A stretch of 56,909 nucleotides of DNA, taken from positions 1 through 56,909 of the forward strand of contig JAAAJB010000179.1 in the NCBI GenBank assembly GCA_016098155.1. The letters are read 5' to 3'. Under the pieces are notes generated by a model. It was given only the letters and a program-made list of their open reading frames with translations. It searched no databases and was not told the origin of the DNA. Shown here in pieces: positions 1 to 9,009 of this stretch. Both the position numbers and the translations under genes were made by a program. The stretch comes from Actinomortierella ambigua (lineage: Eukaryota > Mortierellomycota > Mortierellomycetes > Mortierellales > Mortierellaceae). Each line of letters begins with the position of its first letter. Position 1 is the first letter of the stretch.

Positions 1-132
1 CACCTGCACAGTGCATGAAAAACCAACTCCACGACCAACCATCCAAAAAAAGAAAAGAAAAGAAGAAGAAAAAAAGAAGAAGAAAAAAAGAAGAAGAAAA
101 AAGAAGGAAGAAAAGAAAAAAAAGAAAAGAAG

Positions 133-164
<32 letters not shown>

Positions 165-370
165 AAAAGAACAAGAGCTACTACCACCACAACTATAACC
201 ACCACGCCACCATCATCACCACCTATATCAACCATCCTCATTCTCAAACCACACTCTTGCCCATCAGGCACCTCCACTACACCAACAGCACTTCAAACAA
301 TCAAAAAAAAAACAAAAAAAAAAACCAAAACCAAAACCAAAACCAAAAACAAAAAAAAAAAAAATAACAA
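1..370. repeat. A-rich and purine-rich low-complexity DNA
   Basis: A poly-purine stretch of AAG/GAA units (about 47-175) is followed by an ACC/CAC-rich segment (about 178-300) and an A-rich tail with CCAAAA units (about 300-368). Long open frames cross it, but they encode only Lys/Arg/Glu runs and then Thr/Pro runs, as expected of simple sequence, so no gene is called. The Thr/Pro part resembles a segment near 940-1080, suggesting two diverged copies of one repeat. Confidence 0.7.
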
Positions 371-1283
371 TAACCAACAGCGCTAGCTACCAGTAGGCGC
401 AGCCCGTTCGTGCGGGCTTTCTTCAAGCAAGGCATATGCTGTCTTGAGCTTCAAAAGGTATGTACTCGAAGCGCCAGTGTTTGGAACATATAATCCTGTT
501 AATTAGATGACAAGTTCATGACTAAACAACTTACTTTGCTTCCTTGTGTTGTTGTCTAGGCCACATCTACCGCCTCAATTCCAGACATTCAGACACTTGC
601 GGGTCGACTTCGCAACAAGACGGCTGTGGGGACCATTCTTTCTCATGCTTGACCACACAAAAGTATGGTGTTTGGTGAATGAGGTTACGAGTGAGTCTGT
701 TGGACTGGATGATACATTTGTGTGCTGAATGACCCTCGACTGACATGATGCCTTTTGATATACTCCATCTTCTTCCTGAATAGAACCATGCACACGATGC
801 ACAAAGCATGACACAAGAACAACCCCACTTCAACAAACCACCACCACATTGCCATCCCCATGTCCGCTTCTACCCATCCGGTACCCTACTGCACCCACAA
901 CACTCCAAAAAATCAAAGCAAAAGAAAAGAAGAGAAAAGAACAGGAGCCACGGCCACGACTACCACCGTCATTACTCCACCTATGCCAACAACCCTCCTC
1001 CTCAAAACGAAACTGCCTCTACAATACCATCGTCCTCTCTACTCCAACACTCCAACAAACAAACAAAACAGAACACAAACAAGAACATAAGCAGAAGAAA
1101 TAAAGAAATAACGAAATAATGAAAATTAGCATAGTACATGGCCCTTCGACCCCTTAACCTTTACACAATATCCCACTTAAAAAAAGGCCATTGACTTTGA
1201 ATCTGCCTTCCATTGCTAATGAGCAAACTCATTCCCCCATTCGGAGCCCTCCTCCAATAACTTTGCATTTTCCCCTGCCCCTG
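371..1283. other. Intergenic, repeat-derived; no gene seen
   Basis: No open frame here looks like a protein. A short GC-rich hairpin-like piece lies near 395-425, with CAGCCCG and CGGGCTTT facing each other. Positions 860-1090 hold a second Thr/Pro- and A-rich module that mirrors the order of elements at 150-350: AAAAGAAC, then ACC/ACT-rich DNA, then CTCCAAC and AAACAAAC. This may be the decayed 5' part of the LINE that follows, or an independent repeat. Confidence 0.5.
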
Positions 1284-2315
1284 CCCCTCCCTCCAAGCGC
1301 ACCTTTGCTGAGACTGTGGCAGGCACCAAACTCGCGCTGAGCGAGAACAGGAGATTGGCAAGATATTCCAGGGCTACGGCAAGATCCTTGAATTCTCTGA
1401 ACTCCACGCTCGCACCGCGGATAGAATGACTCGCGCCGACAAGATCGAGTTTATCCTTGAACTGGACGCTAACGTGGGCCGCGACATCCTTCTCCTCTCT
1501 CTATCCATTGACCTCCAACCCTGAGCTCCTCCCAATGGTCGCAAGGTCAAGACCTGCCCCTCTCTGGATGTGCGTATCCTCAAGGATGCCACGTTCAGGA
1601 CCAGGATCCGGGACACCATCACTGCCATGTATGCGAAAAAAGACTAGTTTCCTTCGCCGGGAGCTTTCTGGGACGCATGCAAGGGTCAGTTCCTCGAGGA
1701 GGCTCAGGAGGCTCAGCACACAGCAAAGCGGAGAAAAAGATCGACAGCCGAGCGCCGTCTCAAACAAGCTTTATCAACACTCGCCAAAACACCGGACAAC
1801 GACCATGCAACAGAGGAGTATGCCCATGCTCTTGTGGAGGTCGCGGAGCTAGATTCATACACCGTGCAGAGGGCGCTAACCCTGGCGCACGTGCAGTGGA
1901 TCGAGGAAGGCGAGAGGCCCTCACCCCATCTCACAGCTTGGCTCCGTGGTGCTATAGCGAACCATACGGTTCCTGCCCTACGATGGAACAACAACTCTCC
2001 TCCCACCACCGACCCAGAGGAGATGGCCAACATCGCGACCTCCTTTTACCGCACTCTCTACACGGTCGAGCCTACAGATGCGACGGCTCAGACGAACTCC
2101 TCGCCGCGGTACCGGCCAACCTCACAGTGCCAGCCTCTGTCCGATCTCGCTTTGACAGGGACGTTCTCACCACGGACGTGGAGCTGGCGGTCAATGCTAT
2201 GGCCCAGCGTTCAGCGCCGGGTCCCGATGGCCTCCCTTATGCCTTCTACAAAGCCCTCGGGCAGGAACTGGCTCCTCTCCTCTCCAACGTTTTCAATGCC
2301 CTCTCGATGACATCA

Positions 2316-2317
<2 letters not shown>

Positions 2318-2364
<47 letters not shown>
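2318..2364. repeat. (TC)n microsatellite inside the LINE fragment
   Basis: About 23 uninterrupted TC units sit between the coding pieces SNVFNALS and the next reverse-transcriptase block. The opposite LINE copy lacks this tract at the matching place, so it expanded after, or independently of, the duplication. Confidence 0.95.
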
Positions 2365-2366
<2 letters not shown>

Positions 2367-2473
2367 CCTCTTTACAGGAAGCAGTGGTCATCCTGCTCTA
2401 CAAAAAGGACCGAGACCTGGTGGGCAACTACAGACTTGTCTCGCTGACTAACGCTTACACGATACGAATTCAT

Positions 2474-2560
2474 CCTAGTAGTTAGGATCTTGGTGAAAAT
2501 TTTGTAGTCAGCCGCTGACTAGCTGACTCTAAAATATTTACAAAGATCCTAACTACTAGG
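2474..2560. repeat. Small foldback (39-bp inverted repeat) inside the LINE fragment
   Basis: Arms at 2474-2512 and 2522-2560 are reverse complements at about 34 of 39 positions, with a 9-base spacer. The right arm is the authentic LINE segment (it translates to pieces such as TKILTTRLNPLADML). The left arm is an inverted copy that displaces the expected coding sequence and breaks the frame. Confidence 0.85.
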
Positions 2561-3017
2561 TTGAATCCGTTGGCTGACATGCTGTAGGGCGGTTTACAGA
2601 CGGGCTTCATCTCCGAGAGACAGGGACAGGACAACATCATGCTGCTCGAGCTGGTGCTCGCTCTCACACACACACACACCAACATCAACCCCATTATGCC
2701 GCCATCTTGTCCCTGGATCGGGAGAAGGCGTACGACAGGGTGTCGTGGGACTACCTGCACCGAGTGCTGGAACGATACGGCCTTGGCGCTCGCATGCGGA
2801 CATGGATCAAGTGCGCCTACTCCGGACTCCAATCACGGCTACTTCTCAACGGGCAACAGACACAACCATTCAACTTCGGGCGAGGGCTGCGGCCACGATT
2901 CCCGTTGGCACCCCTCTTGTTTAATTTTGTACTGGATCCGTTCCTACGTTATTACAACCACCACCCCAACGGGATTCAATGTGACCCTACGACCTACAGG
3001 TGTTGGGCTTTCCATCT

Positions 3018-3909
3018 GTATATCGTAGGGCCACATCGGATCCCGTTGGCGTTGTTGTTATAATAATGTAGGAACGGGTCCAACACAAAATTAAACAACA
3101 GTGGAGCCAACGGGCATCCTTGCCGCAGCCCCCTTCCCAGGTCGAACGGTTGAGATTGTTGTCCATTGATCAGTAGTCTTGATTGGAGTCCGGAGTAGGC
3201 GCACTTGATCCACGCCCGCATGCGAGCGCCAAAGCCATAGCGCTCCAGCACGCGGTGCAGGTAGTCCCAAGCAACTCTGTCGTACGCCTTCTCCTGATCC
3301 AGGGACAAAATGGCTGCAAAGTGGGGTTGATGTTGGTGAGTGTGTGCGAGCACCAGCTCCAGCAGCATCACATTATCCTGTCCTTGTCTCCCGGGGATGA
3401 ATCCCGTCTGCCAGCCGCCAAGAAGCAAATCAGCCAACGGATTCATCCTATTTGTAATAATTTTTGTGAAAATTTTGTAATCGGCATTAGTCAAGGAAAT
3501 TGGTCGATAGTTTGCGATCTTTTTTCTTGTATAGCAAGACGACCACCGCCTCTCGGAAAGAGGGGGGTAAAGATCCTGATTGTGACGACACGGCGTTGAA
3601 GACACTGGTAAGGAGAGGGGCCAGCTCCTGCTTGAACGCCTTGTAAAAGGCATACGGGAGGTCATCGGGACCCGGCGCTGAACGCTGGGCCATCGTATCG
3701 ATAGTTTGCTCCACGTCCGTGGTACGAACGTCCCTGTCAAGACGCGATCGGCAGCGGCTGGCACGGTGAAGTTGGCCGGTACAGCGGCGAGGAGTCCGTC
3801 CTGAGCCCACGCTTCTGTTGGTTCGGCCGTGTAGAGAGTGCTGTGAAAGGGCGCGAGAGAAGTAAAGCAATACTGCTGATATCCTACAACAGGCACCGTT
3901 GACTCTCAT
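3018..3909 (-). mobile_element. LINE fragment, minus-strand copy, inverted partner of the plus copy
   Basis: Read on the minus strand from 3909 down to about 3018, this encodes the same LINE reverse-transcriptase region as the plus copy, with diverged residues: SAPGPDDLPYAFYKAF, ANYRPISLTNADYKIF, GFIPGRQGQDN, LSLDQEKAYDRVAWDYLH, RQGCPLAPLLFNFVLDPF. It is cleaner than the plus copy, with one frame open from about 3596 to 3018 and another carrying the 5' part, so at least one frameshift is present. It also stops just before the catalytic Asp-Asp box. It has no endonuclease, no 3' end and no poly(A) tail. It is not functional. Confidence 0.88.
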
Positions 3910-6900
3910 TGCTCGTTCTTGAGAAACGACTTTTCATTGTTTATTGTTTCCTTTGAATCTCTTGCTGTCGCTACTCCCAAACATGCTCTATCTACTTCTT
4001 GTCACTCTCCACTCCCTTCCGGTCTCACCTTCCTTTCGGACGTCAAGAGCGTAGCCTTGAAGAACCTTGTAGCTAACGAACATCCATGCAAGTGCAACGT
4101 CGATGGCAATGCAGGCGACTTTAAAGCGTGGTGAAAAACCGATTCACCCGTCTCTTACTCTTCATGGGCGCGGATGACCTGCGAGAGCTGTAGATGAATA
4201 GAGGGCGCCAGGATATGACAAAAAAAAAAAAAAGGGTGAGAGAGGAAGAGTGAACACACTAGGTGGACGTCCAACTCTTGGAGACATCCTGAAGAACTGG
4301 AAGCACCCTGCCTTCGACTGCTGGCGCGCACTGAACTACCTTGCAAGAAAGTCCCCCATAACTCTGTAGCTTTGTATCGACCGACGCGTGATCGATGAAT
4401 AGAGTACAAAATAAGAGTAATAGCTGAGGGCAACAAGTCTGGAGAAAAAAAAAAAAAAAAGGAAAGAGAGACTATCTATCAATTGAAATATCAAAGAATG
4501 TGTGAGAATTGAGAAGGCAATGGCATGGTGGTGAGCGTGGAGCTAAATGTTAAAGAGTTTTTACACTGATGGGAAGGGAGGGCAAGCATACTTACACGTG
4601 CGTCGGTGGAGTTAAGCGTTAAGAGAGGGAAAGGAGGGCGGAGAGGAGCAGGTGGACTGATGGGACAGGAGGGCAGAGGCGAACCCGAGGTGTACTGATG
4701 AGAAAGGAACGGTGACGAGAGAGGAAGGCGGTGGAGCTGCTGGCCACGCAGGCCAACATTTCGAAAAAGACTAGCTGCATAATTAAAAAAAAAAAAAAAA
4801 AAAAAAACTAACGAGTGCACATTGGGCCATCAGCGCGGCACCATGGGTCCTAAAACCCAGTGCACTTCTTCGTATAGCGCACACTTTGGGGAGCTGGAAA
4901 CTCAGATTTGCAGTGCTAGACGCTGCCAGAGCCAATTTTAATGGTGCGCCACCAATTCTGGAAGGCTTGAGAAGGTGCTTCTAAACCGCTTATGTAACAT
5001 TAGGTAGCCCCCTATTTGGGGGTCCTCCACCTAATGGACACGGTTCCCAGCTTTTTCAGGAGAGCGACCTGAAAACTGCAAAGTGACTGCGCCTACGGTA
5101 TAATGTGCGGCGGGCAATGCCCAGATCGCTGGGTATGGCTGGTTTGTGCCTGGTCTCTGGGGGGCATTTCTCCGCGAGTCTTTAGGCTTGGTTTGGGTGA
5201 GCGCCATCCACGCACTCGGATTTATTCAAGACTGTTAGTCGTGGAGCCAAAGTAGGTCGTCTGCATCACTCACAGACTCGCGGCGGCTGGCCAGGTAGGA
5301 ATTTGTGCATAGCTGTGTAGGTGCACTAATTACTGCAGAGAACTCACCGCATGGCTTAGAGGGCGATCGCTTGAGAGCTTCGCCGTACACAGAGCAAGCC
5401 CTCGTCTATTCGCATAGAGTTTTAATGTTGGTGGGGGAAGAGGAGGGGGAATAGATTTGATCCAGCCGCGGACGAGGTCCCACATGGGCGACGAAGTGTT
5501 GTAGTGATGAAAGGCATGCTCGGGAACAGAATTCATTCCGAGTGTCGATCAGGCCAATGTCTGCCTAAGCATGTATTCTTATTGTCTGTCTTCAAATTTG
5601 ACATTCTCTGCCTTCTCGTCGTCTAGATAAACTGCCTCGCATGGGAGCCGGTATAGAAGCCAATTCTACGTTGCGTTCCTGCGGGCGCTATGGGGCCACC
5701 TGACAATTGCACTTCCATCAAACATCCGCGAGAGGTTCGCCCTTGTCCTTGCAACCACACGAGCTTGCGTTCACAGGGAGATGTGGAGAGTGCAAGATTT
5801 TTGCATTTGCAGATATGTTGGTTGAGATTGCGTGGAGGTGGTCCCCGCACTGAATGTGAGTTGGCTATATATTTTCCGTGGCCTATGTGTTTTATGCCGA
5901 GCATGGTTCAGAGTATACGATTGGTCGCGATTTGGATAAATTAGATAGAGTCATTAGGAGGCCAGCCTATGGAAAACAAAGACTATAGTTGAAAAGGCCG
6001 CAATAATGTTGGGGGTATCGAGCATACTGCACTTGGCTAGTGTCAGTAGGCCCGAGCCCCAGGCAATGAATTATGGTTGATGTAAAGAAGCGTTGTCTTA
6101 GACCCCGATTCTTAGTGTTTGATTTAGGGTTGATTCTATTTGCTCAGGGTCCTCCAAGATGCTTGACTGTGCTGCGTAGTTAGTCACTGTCTTGGAAGAT
6201 TGAACTCAGCCGCCTGTAGCCTACATCCCAAACTCTTGCAGCACTCAGAGAACCTGGTGGACATAAGAACCCAGAGAGACTAAAAGGGGAGTTTGATCGT
6301 CAACCTTCAAGATGAACCATTGTCCCAATCTCCAGGTGTCTGCAATGGTGATTTGAAGAGAGACGTTCTTCTACTGGTGTCAGCTGCCAATTGGCGGTGG
6401 TTCTTCGTGCATGCTTGTAATAAACAGTGGCACCTCCAGTAGGGAGGTTTTATGGGCAAGAGGGGAGGCAGAAAAAGCAAGAGGGGAGGTGAGAATTTTC
6501 CGTTGGGAACGTTGGCTGAGTTTGAAAGACAAATGAAATGAAAGTCTCAATCAAGGTGTAAATGAGAGCGGTGAAATTTGTAGATCTGTGGTTGAGAGAG
6601 GGATTTCCGCCCTTGGGGGGGAACACGAGCCTTTTGTTGTTTGTCGTCACTAGTCCATCCAAGGCATGGCGCATTCAGCCCCGCGGAGCCTTGTTAACGT
6701 AGAAGGCCTTGGATCAACCAACCATACCATCCCACACAGCGGTTCTCCATGACGTGGTGGTTGGAAGCAGGGTCGACTCGGCGCGAGCAGTGAGTGGCTC
6801 CCCCAAATGTAGCTTTTTCGGCTCAGAAGAATGAATTTGACACACATGCGACCAATATGGAGCACACTGTTCCTGAATCTTTTCTGCATGAAGGGGGATC

Positions 6901-7014
6901 CCTGGGGGGTACCGAAGAATCCAATCAAGCGAGCCGTAGCTGCACCAAGGTTGATGACCCTTTCAGCTTACCCGAGAGCATGAGGGAGTACGATAGAGAA
7001 AGAGAGATTGATAT

Positions 7015-7051
<37 letters not shown>

Positions 7052-7372
7052 GAAAGAGAGGGAAGGAGAGCAAGAGCTGCTGCCAAGGGCTGCAGTGCTG
7101 AGTCCAAAATCGGGCGCCCAAAGGGAAGGAGAGCGTGGGTGGGAGTGAGCAGACTGACTGACTGGCTGACTGGCTGACTGACTGTATGTATGTACTGCTG
7201 TACAGCAGCAGTACACTGACAAAGGACACTCATAAACAACAGCCTGCTGCTGTTGGTTAGCTGTTGCTTTTCTTTTTGACGGACGGAGAAAGTATGTATG
7301 TAGGTTTGTCCAGTCCACGAGTATTGTACAGCAGTGTACTGTACATTCAAATGTCCCCAAATGTCATGTCGC
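3910..7372. other. Gene-poor intergenic stretch with poly(A) tracts and small hairpins
   Basis: No convincing gene is seen in 3.4 kb. Open frames are short and without domain-like content. Poly(A) tracts at about 4220-4233, 4445-4460 and 4784-4807 could be tails of retroposed pieces; two are preceded by GATGAATAGAG (4193, 4394). Between 4813 and 5080 several short inverted repeats occur. Around 7140-7210 there are short iterations of GACTGGCT and of GTACTGCTGTACAGCAGCAGTAC. The last part (7200-7372) is the upstream region of the next gene. Confidence 0.55.
7021..7047. repeat. (AG)n microsatellite
   Basis: About 13 AG units inside a longer purine-rich stretch (about 6998-7075). No coding context. 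Confidence 0.95.
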
Positions 7373-7380
7373 TATAAAAA
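7373..7380 (+). promoter_or_regulatory. TATA box of the Pro-Asn repeat membrane protein gene
   Basis: TATAAAAA lies 349 bases upstream of the start codon at 7729, and a long CT-rich stretch fills the gap, as expected for a fungal 5' leader. The leader contains (CT)n at 7637-7680. Confidence 0.6.
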
Positions 7381-7728
7381 TAGGCCGAGTCTTTGTTTTG
7401 CGTATTCCCGCTCTCTTTTTTCCTCCTTCAACTCTTGTTCGCAACAACCATTGTGTGTTGCTGTTCTTGTTCTTTCTTGTTGTCCTCGGTTGTGCAACAA
7501 CACCCCTGCCCACAACCCTTTCCTCCCTTCCCTTCACTTCCCTCCCCCTCCAGTACCCACTGGCCACCACCCCCTCTCTGTATCAGAGATTCACGACTTT
7601 ACGACCCAATTCCACACTTTTTGTTTTCTCGCTCTCTCACCCACTCTCTCTCTCTCACTCTCTCTCTCTCTCTCTCACTCTCCTTCTGCCCCTTCCTTCT
7701 CCCTTGCGACTTCCTCTCTCTCTTCATA

Positions 7729-9009
7729 ATGTCGGCCCCCGCACCAGGCGAAGGTCAACCAACCGTGCCTTCGGACCCAGTTCCCCCTGTGACGCCGCCC
7801 ACTACGACTCCCAATCCCAATCCCAATCCCAATCCCAACCCCAACCCCAACCCCAATCCTAACCCCAATCCTAACCCCAATCCCAACCCAGCCCCCTCTC
7901 CTAGCTCTACTACTATCAATCAACCCAGTCCTACAGAGAACCCGAACCCTCCACCCAGCTCAGGAACCAACCCAAGACCTTCTTCAACAAGGACAGGAGG
8001 AGGTGGTGGTGGTGGTGGCACTAGGCCCACTCGGACTTCTGGTTCCGGGGGCGGTGGTTCCCAGCCCACCGAGGGGCCCGAGAAGCCTGACGACACTCCA
8101 GACGAGATAGACTCTGACGACAAACCGTTCCCAACGGCAGCTGTGGCCGGATCTCTGGCCGCCGTGGTAGTACTTGCCTTCCTGGTGGCAGTCTTTGTGA
8201 TGCGATACCGTAAGCGCAAGGCTGCGCGCAAGCGACTAGATGCCCTGTTCGACAGCGGTAGCTCCAGCCAGGGCCAGGCACAGCCCATCCTCAGCAACAA
8301 CAAACCTCGCCCCGAGTCCATCACCTCATCGCGCCCATCGAATGCTGGTCCCAGTCAACCCAGCAATGTCGAAATGGCCGCTACTGGCACCGGAGTAGCA
8401 ACAGCAGCAGCAGTGGCAGCGGCGGGCTCTCGTCCTGGCATCAACCATAATGCTACTGGCGACTACTATCAGGCCGGCTACGCAGCCCAGCATCATGGCT
8501 ATGGACAGGGCCAGGTCGCGTATGGCGCCTACCCGGAGCAGTACGACCAGTACGGATACCCCGTTTCCTCGCAGGCAGGCTACAACTACCCTGCAGCAGC
8601 GATCGGCTACAACGACCAGCAACAACTTGCAGCACATCACCATGGCCAAGAATATCCGCCAGGGTCGGCTGCAGGAGGTTACTATCATGGCTCACCCTCC
8701 ATGGCTCATGCAACAGCCTACCCCCCTCCCCCACCAGCCTCGGGAGCGTCGCCTCTTGCCTCTTTCCATCATCCTCCCAAGAGCGTTGGCACACCAACAC
8801 TGTCCAGCACGGCTGTCTCGGGAATGTCGCCTATGATGTCAGAGATGTCTGGTACGGTCTACGCCGACGCTGTTGGCAGTGGAGCATCCCCAGCGCTCAA
8901 CAAGGTGGAGCTCTCGGACGCTGAGAAGGCCCGTCTCGCACAATATGGTCGTGCTCCCCAGGCCATCTTACCCGATGACCAAAACCAGATCAAGGTCCCA
9001 ATTGAGTAA
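7729..9009 (+). CDS. Single-pass membrane protein with Pro-Asn repeat ectodomain
   Basis: 426 residues, single exon. The ATG at 7729 (MSAPAPGEGQ) is chosen because the open frame upstream is only CT-rich leader encoding Leu/Ser/Phe runs. Order of parts: an acidic, Pro/Thr-rich N-terminus; about 14 Pro-Asn dipeptides (residues 27-55) encoded by CCCAAY hexamers; a Ser/Pro/Gly-rich linker with a seven-Gly run; one transmembrane helix (about 137-159, AVVVLAFLVAVFVM) with a basic stop-transfer RYRKRKAARKR; then a long tail rich in Gly, Tyr, Gln, Ala and Pro, ending in a more ordered patch (VELSDAEKARLAQYGRAPQ). No cleavable signal peptide is visible, so the helix probably acts as signal anchor with the N-terminus outside. 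It looks like a wall-stress-sensor type of architecture, but no named family was recognised. Confidence 0.85.
   Translation: MSAPAPGEGQPTVPSDPVPPVTPPTTTPNPNPNPNPNPNPNPNPNPNPNPNPNPAPSPSSTTINQPSPTENPNPPPSSGTNPRPSSTRTGGGGGGGGTRPTRTSGSGGGGSQPTEGPEKPDDTPDEIDSDDKPFPTAAVAGSLAAVVVLAFLVAVFVMRYRKRKAARKRLDALFDSGSSSQGQAQPILSNNKPRPESITSSRPSNAGPSQPSNVEMAATGTGVATAAAVAAAGSRPGINHNATGDYYQAGYAAQHHGYGQGQVAYGAYPEQYDQYGYPVSSQAGYNYPAAAIGYNDQQQLAAHHHGQEYPPGSAAGGYYHGSPSMAHATAYPPPPPASGASPLASFHHPPKSVGTPTLSSTAVSGMSPMMSEMSGTVYADAVGSGASPALNKVELSDAEKARLAQYGRAPQAILPDDQNQIKVPIE
7809..7890. repeat. CCCAAY hexanucleotide repeat (coding)
   Basis: Tandem CCCAAT and CCCAAC units with a few CCTAAC variants, in frame, encoding the Pro-Asn tract. 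The complementary strand has GGG runs every 6 bases, a pattern able to form G-quadruplexes. Confidence 0.9.

Larger units (their letters stand above)
1284..3017 (+). mobile_element. LINE (non-LTR retrotransposon) fragment, plus-strand copy, broken
   Basis: Fragments of a LINE polyprotein are spread over all three plus frames. Near 1290-1490 a stretch reads like an ORF1 or linker piece (FAETVAGTKLALSE, ILEFSELHARTADRMTRADK). At 1555-2090 comes the linker between endonuclease and reverse transcriptase (VRILKDATFRTRIRDTI, then AKRRKRSTAERRLKQALS). From about 2090 the reverse-transcriptase palm follows: SAPGPDGLPYAFYKAL near 2212, SLDREKAYDRVSWDYLHRVL near 2710, PLLFNFVLDPF near 2915. Frameshifts, in-frame stops, a (TC)n insertion and a small foldback interrupt it. 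The endonuclease domain is not visible and the copy stops just where the catalytic Asp-Asp box should follow (CWAF, then the junction). It is a dead element. Its left edge is uncertain. Confidence 0.85.

Noticed and set aside
11..386. Long open frames at the left end encoding Lys/Arg-rich then Thr/Pro-rich peptides
   Set aside because: They translate simple A-rich and ACC-rich repeats; several frames are open at once and no domain is present.
3919..4134. 71-codon plus-strand frame after the LINE inverted repeat
   Set aside because: No family resemblance, no promoter-like element and no splice partners seen.
4190..4810. Possible SINE-like retroposons ending in poly(A)
   Set aside because: Only an 11-base motif (GATGAATAGAG) is shared between two poly(A)-tailed segments; no tRNA-like head or target duplication could be found.
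6925..7360. Minus-strand frames of 88-141 codons opposite the (AG)n tract
   Set aside because: They consist mostly of Ser-Leu runs produced by the microsatellite.
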